From Acidobacteriota bacterium (GTDB taxonomy: Bacteria; Acidobacteriota; UBA6911), in contig JAFGIY010000139.1 of the NCBI GenBank assembly GCA_016929335.1, positions 1 through 34,107 on the forward strand: 34,107 bases of DNA, read 5' to 3'. Within the stretch, counting starts at the first letter, position 1. Each line of letters begins with the position of its first letter. Shown here piece after piece: positions 25,243 to 33,013 of the stretch. The notes beneath the pieces were generated by a model that was given only the letters and a program-made list of their open reading frames with translations, did no database searches and was not told where the DNA came from. The translations under genes and the position numbers were made by a program.

Positions 25243-25251
25243 ATTATAACA
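25243..25251 (-). promoter_or_regulatory. Extended -10 promoter of the PBP gene
   Basis: The minus strand reads TGTTATAAT, a consensus -10 with TGn extension. A partial -35 (TTGTTG) lies 15 bases upstream. The predicted start point is near 25236, about 22 bases before the ATG at 25214, which supports that start. Confidence 0.6.
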
Positions 25252-25354
25252 GGATTACGAAAACAACAACCATAAGGAGCATTGGCCTGCCCGAAGTAAG
25301 AAGGGCAACCGGATCCTGCCATCATGCGCAGACAGGCCGTGGAATATAGGTGAG

Positions 25355-26800
25355 TTAATGCGGCTGGTTGCCGGCTTTTTTCGTGTAATAGGAGGCGGCA
25401 ACAGAGAAGTAATCAAGCAGGCTGCTGACAAAGGTTTTAACGGAATATGGGGAGTGAAGCGTTTTAAGCAGACGGCGAGGTCTGCAATAAAACCTCAGAT
25501 AGCCTTGAATTTGAAGCCACTTGAGACGGCGGGGTTTCGCCTCCGGAAGCTCCATATTGGGTATCCTTACACTTAATTTATTGAAATCGCCGTCCCCGGT
25601 GAAATATCCCTCGCGGACGGCTATGTCGTATAGTTCCGTGCCCGGGAACGGAGTGACAATGGAGAAGAAAGTGTAGTCCAGCTTTGATTTACAGGCCCAG
25701 CGGATGCTTTCCTTCATCTCTCTAAGACTTTCGCCGGGGAATCCCAGCATCATCAGCCCAACCGTCGTGATCCGGTATTTTTTGGCAAGATTCAGCAAGG
25801 CCTCCACTTTTTCGATTTTTAAATTCTTCTTGATCATCTTCTGAATCCGCCACACGGCCGATTCGATGCCGACGCACATGGTTTCGACTCCGGCCTGTTT
25901 CAGCTTGGCGAACAGTTCTTCGTCCATCTGTTCTACCCGGACGCCTCCCCGGAGTTGAATTGCTATCTTGATGCCCGAGCGGATAATCAGGTCGCAGATA
26001 TCCTTTGCGCGCTGAATATCCATCGTAAAAGTGTCGTCCCAGATGACAAACTCAACCACTCCGTGCGTGCGATGCAGATACAGGATTTCGTCAATCACAT
26101 GCTGCGGAGATCGTCCGCGGAATTTTTTGCCGAAGACCGAATGGCAGTAAATGCAGCTATAGGGGCATCCGCGGCTTGTGATCAGCTCCATGCAACGATA
26201 CTTCTTTTTTGTAAAATCCGAAGTGTGATCGGCGCTGACATAGGGTTCGAGGTCAAACATTTCATAGGCTGCCAGGGGCATTTTGTCCAGATCGTCGATC
26301 AGAACTCGAGGGGGATTCTGCGCTATCGATCCATCCGGGCGCCGGAAGGCGATGCCCTCGATGCTATCCAGACTCCGGCCGTTTTCCCATGCCTGGATTA
26401 AATGATGCATCGTAAATTCGCCCTCGCCATAGCTGACTACGTCGACATAGGGATTGCCGGCGCATTCCCTGGGAGCTGATGAAGGGAAAGATCCTCCGAA
26501 AACCACCTTGGTTCCCGGGTAGTTTTGCTTGATGAATTCTGCTATCCGCGAGGCTTCTTCGTACTGCGTTATCTGCAAGCTGATGCCCACGATCCCGCAG
26601 GCGTGATTGTCCATTTCCGCCTTTAGCGCTGCCTGCCAGTTCTTTTGTATCGCAAGATCAAGGATCCGGACGAGGACGCCTTGAGATTGGAGGTAAGATG
26701 CGACCAGAGCAATGCCTACCGGAAAGCCGGGAGCCCGGTAGTTGTTTTCATAATGAGCTCGGGTAAGAAGAACCCTGGTTCCCGCATGATGCTGCGGCAT
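25355..26800 (-). CDS. B12-binding-domain radical SAM enzyme
   Basis: This 481-residue enzyme has an N-terminal cobalamin-binding-like Rossmann domain (about 8-140), with FPVGIALVASYLQSQG, GIVGISLQITQYEEA, VVFGGSFPSS and VSYGEGE. The radical SAM core follows with Cys212-x3-Cys216-x2-Cys219 (SRGCPYSCIYC), binding the 4Fe-4S cluster that cleaves SAM. The DxHxxG cobalamin motif is absent, which is usual in radical SAM B12 proteins. Such enzymes methylate or rearrange lipids, natural products or cofactors; the substrate here is unknown. The ATG at 26800 has a strong GGAGGA about 5 bases upstream and the -10 at 26944 fits this start; a longer frame to 26938 lacks a site. It is divergent from the radical SAM gene at 27217. 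Confidence 0.92.
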   Translation of the reverse strand: MPQHHAGTRVLLTRAHYENNYRAPGFPVGIALVASYLQSQGVLVRILDLAIQKNWQAALKAEMDNHACGIVGISLQITQYEEASRIAEFIKQNYPGTKVVFGGSFPSSAPRECAGNPYVDVVSYGEGEFTMHHLIQAWENGRSLDSIEGIAFRRPDGSIAQNPPRVLIDDLDKMPLAAYEMFDLEPYVSADHTSDFTKKKYRCMELITSRGCPYSCIYCHSVFGKKFRGRSPQHVIDEILYLHRTHGVVEFVIWDDTFTMDIQRAKDICDLIIRSGIKIAIQLRGGVRVEQMDEELFAKLKQAGVETMCVGIESAVWRIQKMIKKNLKIEKVEALLNLAKKYRITTVGLMMLGFPGESLREMKESIRWACKSKLDYTFFSIVTPFPGTELYDIAVREGYFTGDGDFNKLSVRIPNMELPEAKPRRLKWLQIQGYLRFYCRPRRLLKTLHSPYSVKTFVSSLLDYFSVAASYYTKKAGNQPH

Positions 26801-26943
26801 TGTTTCCTCCACTGGCTGTTCAGGCCGATCCAACGCCTTCCCATAGTACTTCGATGACCGGCTGAGATCAAGCTGCGCCGATGCCCGGTTCAGTGATTCA
26901 GGGTAGCTCTTCGTGATTCGCAATATTGGCCGATGCATTGGAA

Positions 26944-26949
26944 ATTATA
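26944..26949 (-). promoter_or_regulatory. Possible -10 element of the B12-radical-SAM gene
   Basis: The minus strand reads TATAAT. No good -35 is present at 16-18 bases upstream and there is no TGn extension. Transcription would begin near 26937, giving a leader of about 137 bases before 26800. Confidence 0.35.
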
Positions 26950-26991
26950 CAGGCAGTCAGGCGCTCGCTGTGGGGGCCTTTCTCCTATGTA

Positions 26992-27013
26992 GGTCGCGGC
27001 TGAAGCCGCGACC
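26992..27013. repeat. REP-like perfect palindrome
   Basis: GGTCGCGGCT and AGCCGCGACC form a perfect 10-bp stem around GA. The sequence TAGGTCGCGGCTGAAGCCGC resembles the core of REP-type palindromes seen in many bacteria, which are mobilised by RAYT (Y1-type) transposases. No such transposase lies in the window. The inner core also occurs at 184-195. Confidence 0.75.
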
Positions 27014-27216
27014 CATATGATTCACATCATGGCTGTTTGAATCGGGACCTCGATTCAATTTGTCCGGCGAGTTGTGAGACAGTCTATGAAGACCACACCC
27101 ATATGAGATAAGACACCCATAGTGTCAAGTGTGTCCTGCAGCCAGAGTCAGGCGTTACCCGCGGAACCGGCTCACTGTAGAATATCGCATTTCCAGGGCA
27201 TGTCGCGGATCGATTC

Positions 27217-28281
27217 TTGACAAGACGTCTGAGTGCCATTAATGTCCGTTTGGTGAGAAAAGTGCTATCCGCAAAAACGCGCAACAGGTTTACGCTGCTG
27301 AATGCGTATCTCAGAAAGCAGGCGGTGATTGATGGCGGTCCCTTGACGCTGACCATCGAAAGCACCGCGAAGTGCAATCTCTTCTGCCCGATGTGTCTGC
27401 GCGAACGCCTCTACCTCCCGCCCAAAGACATGGAATTGCCGCTTTTCCGGAAGATCATTGATGAGGCGGCGGAATTTCTCGAGTTTGCAGTGCCCTATGG
27501 ACTGGGCGAGCCTCTTCTGAATCCGGAAATCTTCGACATGATTGCCTATTGTAAAAAGAAGGGCATTCCTACGGGGATCTCGACGAACGCGACTGTTCTG
27601 GATGAGGAGCGCAGCCGCAGACTGATCGAAGCCGGATTGGACTATATCATTTTTGCGTTTGACGGAGCCACCCGTGAAACCTATGAGACCTACCGGAAAG
27701 GCGCAAGCTTCGACAAGGTCCGCGACAATATTTTCACTTTCCTTCGCGTCAAAAGATCCATGCGCTCCAAAATATTTTGTGCCGTTCAAATGGTTGCGCT
27801 GAAGGAAAATTACATGGAGGCTCAGGCGGTAACCCGAATGTGGAGCCGCGAGGGTGTCGAGGTCCGGATTAAGAAGGATGAAATTCATAATGAAGGGAGT
27901 GCAATTCCCGGTGCGACCTTGAATCGGCCGCCAATGAGACATCCATGCTACCATCTCTGGCGCGGTCCGATGTATATCCATTACGACGGCACTACCTTCC
28001 CTTGCTGCTATATACTGCCTGATGAGGCCATCGGGAATGTGAAAAGAAACACTTTAAAGGAAATCTGGAATTCTGAAAAAATGATCCGGTTGAGGGAAGC
28101 CCATCTACGGGGAGACCTGCGGGATTACGAAGCATGCCTTCGCTGCCCGGCTGCACGGCCGCTGTATCCGGTCGCTCTCGGCAGTTTTCTTCTGAACGCT
28201 CATACCGTATGGAAGGCTATCCCGTTTTTTGAGCGTTTGGCGCAGCTCCGGAGCATTTCCGTATTCGAGACCTTGAAATAG
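27217..28281 (+). CDS. Radical SAM protein with SPASM-like C-terminal domain
   Basis: This is 354 residues from a TTG start. The core has Cys53-x3-Cys57-x2-Cys60 (AKCNLFCPMCLRE), and the GEPLLNPEIFDMI segment follows, as in radical SAM enzymes. The C-terminal part carries extra cysteines in HPCYHLWRGPMYIHYDGTTFP, then CC, and YEACLRCP, as in SPASM or twitch domains that bind a second cluster; such enzymes modify peptides or proteins. The family assignment is solid but the substrate is unknown. The start is uncertain: the TTG at 27217 has no Shine-Dalgarno site and is also a perfect TTGACA; alternative in-frame starts are TTG at 27250 and GTG at 27253 and 27262. No precursor peptide gene was recognised nearby. 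Confidence 0.88.
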   Translation: MTRRLSAINVRLVRKVLSAKTRNRFTLLNAYLRKQAVIDGGPLTLTIESTAKCNLFCPMCLRERLYLPPKDMELPLFRKIIDEAAEFLEFAVPYGLGEPLLNPEIFDMIAYCKKKGIPTGISTNATVLDEERSRRLIEAGLDYIIFAFDGATRETYETYRKGASFDKVRDNIFTFLRVKRSMRSKIFCAVQMVALKENYMEAQAVTRMWSREGVEVRIKKDEIHNEGSAIPGATLNRPPMRHPCYHLWRGPMYIHYDGTTFPCCYILPDEAIGNVKRNTLKEIWNSEKMIRLREAHLRGDLRDYEACLRCPAARPLYPVALGSFLLNAHTVWKAIPFFERLAQLRSISVFETLK

Positions 28282-28352
28282 CCGGTGGCGATATTTCCAG
28301 AAATGGAACGTTTCTTATGATTGAACCTAAAACAGCCGATAGGAATAAGGGC

Positions 28353-28372
28353 ATAGGTTTATTTGAACCTAT
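28353..28372. promoter_or_regulatory. Operator-like palindrome overlapping a candidate promoter
   Basis: ATAGGTT at 28353-28359 and AACCTAT at 28366-28372 form a perfect inverted repeat with a 6-base loop. TTGAACCTA within it also occurs at 28321-28329. A candidate promoter, TTGAAC (28363-28368), 17 bases, TATCTT (28386-28391), overlaps the right half. The palindrome could be a regulator site. Start point would be near 28398, about 60 bases before 28459. Confidence 0.35.
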
Positions 28373-28458
28373 CCTGGATCGTCTGTATCTTTTATCTGGA
28401 GACCGTTATTATTCAACAATTTGCATTTGAATCGCCTGCGAAATTAGGGAGAGATTAG

Positions 28459-29622
28459 ATGAAAAAATTTTTGGGATTTATCCTTCTAGCCTTTCTGGGT
28501 TTTGCGACTCCGCTGTTTGCACAACGCACCGCGATATTCCCCCGATTTGTTTCGGGCGACGGCTGGACGAGCCAGTTCTTCTTCACTAATCAGGGCATCT
28601 CTACGGTTCAGGACATCGTCGTCAAGTTTTATGCATATAACAGTTCAGGAACCAGAGTGCAGGTCACAACAAATCTCGGCACAGCTTATGAGTTCACGTT
28701 CACTCTGACCGCAGGTTCTACGCAAGCCATCCGGATCACTTCCGGGAGTGGATCTGTGCAGGGATACGTGCTGATCGATTACCCATCATTTGATGATCCG
28801 ATCCGCGCTTCCGAAGTTTTTAATTATGAGGCTGGCGGAGTTGTGACTACGGAGGTTGGTGTCCCTCAGCAGGAATTGGGAGATCATTTCTCATTTCCTG
28901 TTGAAATTGATCCGACAAAACACGTTTACCCGGCTGTTGCTTTAAGCAATCCCTTGTCTGAAGCACAAACGCTGGTTGTGAATCTTCATAATTCAAACGG
29001 GAGCATACAAAGCACTGCCATTGTGCCGATGCAGGCGGGAGAACACCGCGCAGGGTATCTCGATCAGGACTGGCTGTTTCCCGGCTTGAATAATTCAACC
29101 TTTATCGGAAGTGCAAGCGTTTCAAGCCCCTTTGGAATCGGCGTTCTCACTCTCCGGCAGGACAAGAATGCCTTCGGCGGCATCGGAACGGATGGCGGCG
29201 CTATCCTCGCTCCCTTTTCGGTAACGAGTCCTTTTGGTTTCGATTCCGAACCAAATGATTACACAGAAGAAGCGCAGCTAATTACTCTTCCCGTGAAGAT
29301 AAGCGGTTCGATTGAATATGCTGGAGACTGGGATTTCTATAGATTTTATGGCAATGCCGGGCAAATCCTCACAGTGGTAAGCGACAGTACAGGATTAGAT
29401 TCGGCTCTCGATTCTCTGCTTATAATATACGACGCCGATCAGAATCAAATCGCCTACAATGACCAGAATGGATTGGCTCCCGGCCTGTATCCCCAAAACG
29501 ATTCGTTTGTTCAGGTTCAGCTTCCGAATACGGGAATATATTACATCGCAATACAGGATTATTTCGGAGATGCAGGCGATACCACGGGTTATGAATACAA
29601 TCTCCACATAAAAGTGCGCTAA
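28459..29622 (+). CDS. Secreted protein with C-terminal PPC-like domain
   Basis: This 387-residue protein has a clear signal peptide (KKFLGFILLAFLGFATPLFA, cleavage before QRTA). The middle part (about 25-265) is beta-rich and repeats short Thr/Gly/Asn-rich strands, without a recognised name. The C-terminal part from about residue 270 resembles bacterial pre-peptidase C-terminal (PPC) domains: FDSEPNDYTEEAQLITLP, ISGSIEYAGDWDFYRFYG, and IYYIAIQDYFGD with aromatic residues. Such domains are usually found on secreted enzymes and bind surfaces or calcium; no catalytic domain is visible here, so it may be a surface or adhesion protein. A GGGAGA site precedes the ATG, and a hairpin follows the stop. 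Confidence 0.82.
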   Translation: MKKFLGFILLAFLGFATPLFAQRTAIFPRFVSGDGWTSQFFFTNQGISTVQDIVVKFYAYNSSGTRVQVTTNLGTAYEFTFTLTAGSTQAIRITSGSGSVQGYVLIDYPSFDDPIRASEVFNYEAGGVVTTEVGVPQQELGDHFSFPVEIDPTKHVYPAVALSNPLSEAQTLVVNLHNSNGSIQSTAIVPMQAGEHRAGYLDQDWLFPGLNNSTFIGSASVSSPFGIGVLTLRQDKNAFGGIGTDGGAILAPFSVTSPFGFDSEPNDYTEEAQLITLPVKISGSIEYAGDWDFYRFYGNAGQILTVVSDSTGLDSALDSLLIIYDADQNQIAYNDQNGLAPGLYPQNDSFVQVQLPNTGIYYIAIQDYFGDAGDTTGYEYNLHIKVR

Positions 29623-29639
29623 TTCCTCCCTGGATCCCG

Positions 29640-29676
29640 GGGACCCTTGATGTCAGGCAAAGACTTCAAGGGTCCC
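29640..29676. terminator. Bidirectional hairpin between convergent genes
   Basis: GGGACCCTTGA at 29640-29650 and TCAAGGGTCCC at 29666-29676 form a perfect 11-bp stem with a 15-base loop. It lies between the stops of the PPC-domain gene and of the moeA fusion. No U-run follows on either strand, so it is a weak intrinsic terminator but a likely transcript boundary. Confidence 0.6.
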
Positions 29677-29693
29677 AATCTCCCCAATCTTCG

Positions 29694-31613
29694 TTACGGC
29701 TGGATTTTGCCCGTCTCTTCTATTTCGTAGCCGCCAAGAAGCAAGACCTGATCGGCGAATCCGGATGAACGGATAATTTCAAGCAGCAGCTTTATGCGTT
29801 CGTCCTCAAGCAGGTCCGTTGGAATGACCAGATCGTATCGCTCGCGTGTTACCGGAATGAAATCGAGATTGAGCGCTTGAGCGGCTGCGAGAATGCCTAA
29901 TCCGACATCCGCTCTGCCGGAGGTGACCGCCATTGCCACGCTCATGTGCGTGTACTCTTCGCTTCTGTATCCCGGGATAGCTGCGGGGGAGATCCCGGCT
30001 CTCTGCAATTCATAATCCAGAAGAATCCGCGTGCCGGAGCCTGCCTGCCGGTTGATGAAGGCGATATCTTTGCGCGTCAAATCCTGTACGCCCTGGATGC
30101 CCTTGGGATTCCCCTTGGCGATCATCAGTCCCTGCCAGCGGTGCACAAGCGTTAAGAGTGATACCGGCGTGTCTTTGACATAGCGCCGGACATAAGAATG
30201 GTTGTAGTCCCCGGTTTGAGTGTCGAGAAGATGGGAACCGGCGAAATGGGCGATCCCTCTCTCAACGGCAAGCAATCCACCCATGCTGCCGATATTGCTG
30301 GACGAAATCGTGATTTTGCCCTCGGATCTCTCTTTGATGGAACTGGCGAGGAGATCAATGGTGAGGTCATGAGAGCCGATGGCAAGCAGCCGGTTATTGA
30401 GGGCTTTTTCCGATGTCAGAAGCTCAACCGAAGCTTGGTCTCCTTCGGAGTAACCGCTGATTTCCGGAGCGATTCTTAAAATCCCGTCGGCGCGCACCAG
30501 AGACGTCATCATTCCTGCCCCGCTGGCCAGCGGGATGGCGATGACGCGTCCTTTGACCCTCCCGAGAATGACGCGGACATGCTCCTCGAGGCCGGGTTTG
30601 GAAGGCAGCTTGCGGCCCATATAGGCATCTATTTTTTCCGGATCCGGGACTTGAAGCCCCTGAATCTGGAAGAGCAGAGGACGAACGAATTCACGGAAGG
30701 AGACAACGGCCGAAACCGGGTAGCCGGGAATCCCCACTACCGGCCGGTCTTTTACTGCGGCGAGCAGCGTAGGTTTGCCCGGCATCACGGTGACTCCATG
30801 AACGAGCAATTCTCCCAATTGGGATAATGCCGAGGGAGTAAAATCTTCCGACCCGGCGGAAGAACCGGCAATTGTCAAAACCACATCGTATCCGGCGTCC
30901 AGACCTGAAGCTACGGCCTCCTTCAAATTTTCCAGAGCATCAGGCACGGTCTGCGACAGCGTGCATTCTGCTCCGCATTCGGCAGCCATTGACGAAAGGA
31001 CTTGGCCATTAACCTCGAGTATCACACCGGCCGGTGGAGAATCTTTGACGTCTTCCGGCCGGACGATCTCATCGCCGGTTGGAATGATAAGGACCCTGGG
31101 TTTTCTGAATACCTCGACTGAAAGAATTCCCGCTGCCAGAAGCGCTCCCTGATCATAGGGTCGGATCCGGTGGTATGCCGGAAGCAGGATTTCGCCTTTG
31201 ACGATATCCTCTCCGGTTTTCCTTACATTCTGCCAGGGGTATACGGACTCGCGGATTTCGCACCGATCATCTTCCAGCTCGATTTTCTCGATCATGACCA
31301 CCGCGTCAGCACCGTCAGGCATTGGATCTCCGGTATTGACCGGGATAGCCTCCGTACCTGCAGCCAGCAAGACCGGTGTTTCAGGGAAAGCCGTATATGT
31401 GGTTGCGGCTCGTACGGCCATTCCGTCTACGGCCGCAGCGTTATAGGCCGGAACGGACCGGGCGGCCTTGACGGGACTTATCAGCAGGCGGCCCAGAGAC
31501 TGCCGCACGGGGATGGTTTCCGGTTCCATCAATAAATTCCTGAAACGGGAAAAGAAAATCTCCTGGGCTTCTGCAAGCGGTTTCAAATTCCGATATGTCT
31601 GTCTTTTTTGCAT
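29694..31613 (-). CDS. MoeA domain fused to a periplasmic-binding-type substrate domain
   Basis: This is 639 residues. Residues 1-405 are MoeA-like, with AYNAAAVDGMAV, NTGDPMPDGADAVVMIEKIE, the MoCF-type IAGSSAGSEDFTPSAL and GKPTLLAA then GIPGYPVSAVVSF. MoeA inserts molybdate into adenylated molybdopterin. Residues about 415-635 form a substrate-binding fold (SHDLTIDLLASSI, VALRG-type RQAGSGTRILLDYELQR, and SGRADVGLGILAAAQ) of the type found in MoeA-PBP fusions in molybdate metabolism. It lacks a signal peptide, so the binding domain is cytoplasmic and probably senses molybdate or tungstate, or a related ligand. The typical MoeA stays short. The start has only weak ribosome-site support. It lies 31 bases after the second MoeA gene. 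Confidence 0.9.
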   Translation of the reverse strand: MQKRQTYRNLKPLAEAQEIFFSRFRNLLMEPETIPVRQSLGRLLISPVKAARSVPAYNAAAVDGMAVRAATTYTAFPETPVLLAAGTEAIPVNTGDPMPDGADAVVMIEKIELEDDRCEIRESVYPWQNVRKTGEDIVKGEILLPAYHRIRPYDQGALLAAGILSVEVFRKPRVLIIPTGDEIVRPEDVKDSPPAGVILEVNGQVLSSMAAECGAECTLSQTVPDALENLKEAVASGLDAGYDVVLTIAGSSAGSEDFTPSALSQLGELLVHGVTVMPGKPTLLAAVKDRPVVGIPGYPVSAVVSFREFVRPLLFQIQGLQVPDPEKIDAYMGRKLPSKPGLEEHVRVILGRVKGRVIAIPLASGAGMMTSLVRADGILRIAPEISGYSEGDQASVELLTSEKALNNRLLAIGSHDLTIDLLASSIKERSEGKITISSSNIGSMGGLLAVERGIAHFAGSHLLDTQTGDYNHSYVRRYVKDTPVSLLTLVHRWQGLMIAKGNPKGIQGVQDLTRKDIAFINRQAGSGTRILLDYELQRAGISPAAIPGYRSEEYTHMSVAMAVTSGRADVGLGILAAAQALNLDFIPVTRERYDLVIPTDLLEDERIKLLLEIIRSSGFADQVLLLGGYEIEETGKIQP

Positions 31614-31644
31614 TTTAAATCTTCGGGCCTTTGAACAATTGAGT

Positions 31645-32880
31645 TTAGGACTGGATGACGTGTACTGCCTTCCCCCTGGAAAATCCCTCGGCGTTCATCG
31701 GCACCAGGACTATTCCGTCTGCTTTAACCATCGTAGAAAGCATACCCGATTTCCCGAAAACAGGATAAGCTGTCCAGCCGCCTTCGGCTGTTTCTTCGAG
31801 CCGCACTCTGACATACTCTTCCAGGCCTATTGTAGAGTTAAGCGAGGTGGCAAGCGTGGCCTGTACCCGATGCCCTGCGGGGCCCTTCTCCATCTTCCCC
31901 CCCTGAAGATACTGCAAAAAGGGGGCCAGAAAAACCTGAGCCACTATCAATGCCGAAACCGGATGGCCGGGTAATCCGAAGATCGCTTTTTGCATCCGGC
32001 GCGCGAGAAGCGTGGGTTTGCCGGGCCGGATTGCAACGCCGTGCGCGAGAATTTCAACGCCGGGTATGGCCGATACGGCATCTGCCATCAGGTCCCTCAT
32101 CCCCACCGAGCTGCCGCCGGAAATCGCAACAACATCCGCCTGTGCCAAACCGGTCCGAACGGCTTCTTTCAGCAGATCCGAATTGTCCGGCACAATATCC
32201 AGAAGGAAAGATTCGCATCCTGCAGCTCGAACAAGGGCGGCAAGCGCATGACTGTTTGCATCGCGTATTTGCCCGGGTGAGGGTTTCCGGTCTATCGGGA
32301 TCACTTCATCGCCGGAGGATATGACCGCAACGAGCGGTTTCCGATACACACAAACCTCCGTCACGCCCATGGCTGCCAGAAATCCCACTTCCTGCGAACG
32401 CAATCTCTTCCCAACCGGCAACAGGATCTCTCCCGACCTGGCATCCTCTCCCTTTTCGAGAACATTCGTTTTAACAGTAACCGGGCGTGTTACCTCTATG
32501 CTGTTGCTGCCGGCCGCATTGGTGTATTCCACCATAACCACGGCATCCGCTCCTCGAGGCAAAAATCCGCCGGTCGGAATCTGAGCAGCCTGTCCCGGAT
32601 GAATCTCAAAATCCGGCATCGTTCCCATGGCAACCGTCGCCGCAACTTCCAGGAATGCGGGGATGGAATCCGAAGCGCCGAATGTATCTTCAGCATGGAC
32701 CGCAAACCCATCCACGGTCGAGCGCGACCCTTCTGGGAGATCTTCGTTCGCAAGGATATCTTCAGACAGAATTCGGTCCGGCGATGCATCCAGTGAGACG
32801 CGTTCGGAAGAAAGCCTGTCAAAACCACCAAGCAGCTGAACAAACTGATCGGGAGCTATCACGCGCAGGAATTCAGTCAA
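31645..32880 (-). CDS. moeA: Molybdopterin molybdenumtransferase MoeA
   Basis: This 411-residue cytoplasmic enzyme catalyses molybdate insertion into adenylyl-molybdopterin. It has the usual MoeA segments: STVDGFAVHAEDT, PTGGFLPRGADAVVMVEYT, the MoCF motif ISGGSSVGMRDLMADAV, GKPTLLARR, and GLPGHPVSALIV. The length is standard. The start is TTG at 32880 with AGAGG about 5 bases upstream on the minus strand, so the alternative codon is well supported. It follows an HD-domain gene on the same strand, from which it is separated by a heptamer element (32894-33011), and precedes the MoeA-PBP fusion by 31 bases. Two MoeA proteins may differ in metal (Mo versus W) or cofactor type. Confidence 0.95.
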   Translation of the reverse strand: MTEFLRVIAPDQFVQLLGGFDRLSSERVSLDASPDRILSEDILANEDLPEGSRSTVDGFAVHAEDTFGASDSIPAFLEVAATVAMGTMPDFEIHPGQAAQIPTGGFLPRGADAVVMVEYTNAAGSNSIEVTRPVTVKTNVLEKGEDARSGEILLPVGKRLRSQEVGFLAAMGVTEVCVYRKPLVAVISSGDEVIPIDRKPSPGQIRDANSHALAALVRAAGCESFLLDIVPDNSDLLKEAVRTGLAQADVVAISGGSSVGMRDLMADAVSAIPGVEILAHGVAIRPGKPTLLARRMQKAIFGLPGHPVSALIVAQVFLAPFLQYLQGGKMEKGPAGHRVQATLATSLNSTIGLEEYVRVRLEETAEGGWTAYPVFGKSGMLSTMVKADGIVLVPMNAEGFSRGKAVHVIQS

Positions 32881-32893
32881 AGCAACCTCTTGA

Positions 32894-33011
32894 GAATTAC
32901 GAATTACGAATTACGAATGACGAATTAGTGGTTATCGAGGGCATACGGTTTGCAGCCGCAGGCATCAGTGTACCCTTCAATTCGTATTTCGTCATTCGTC
33001 ATTCGTAATTT
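32894..33011. repeat. Heptamer inverted-repeat element, GAATTAC family
   Basis: The left arm at 32894-32928 has three GAATTAC units, GAATGAC and GAATTAG. The right arm at 32978-33011, in reverse complement, has AAATTAC, GAATGAC, GAATGAC, GAAATAC and GAATTG. The loop is about 49 bases. The element fills the gap between the HD gene stop and the TTG of moeA, a probable operon junction. Confidence 0.85.
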
Positions 33012-33013
33012 TG

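Larger units (their letters stand above)
26801..27216. other. Intergenic region between divergent radical SAM genes
   Basis: This 416-base gap holds a perfect palindrome at 26992-27013 and a consensus -10 for the left gene at 26944-26949. A weak inverted repeat, GACAC with GTGTC, lies near 27111-27133. The consensus TTGACA at 27217-27222 falls on the predicted start codon of the right gene. No gene was recognised in it; 26801-26938 is open on the minus strand but reads as upstream leader. Confidence 0.6.

Noticed and set aside
25215..25325. N-terminal extension of the PBP gene
   Set aside because: It contains the predicted promoter at 25243-25251, and AGGAGG precedes the internal ATG at 25214.
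26801..26938. 46-residue N-terminal extension of the B12-radical-SAM gene
   Set aside because: The ATG at 26800 has a strong GGAGGA site and the extension does not resemble the start of the B12-binding domain.
27217..27245. TTGACA at 27217 with TAATGT 17 bases later as a promoter for the SPASM-type gene
   Set aside because: The -10 matches at only three of six positions and lies inside the predicted coding region; it is a possibility only if translation begins at 27253 or 27262.
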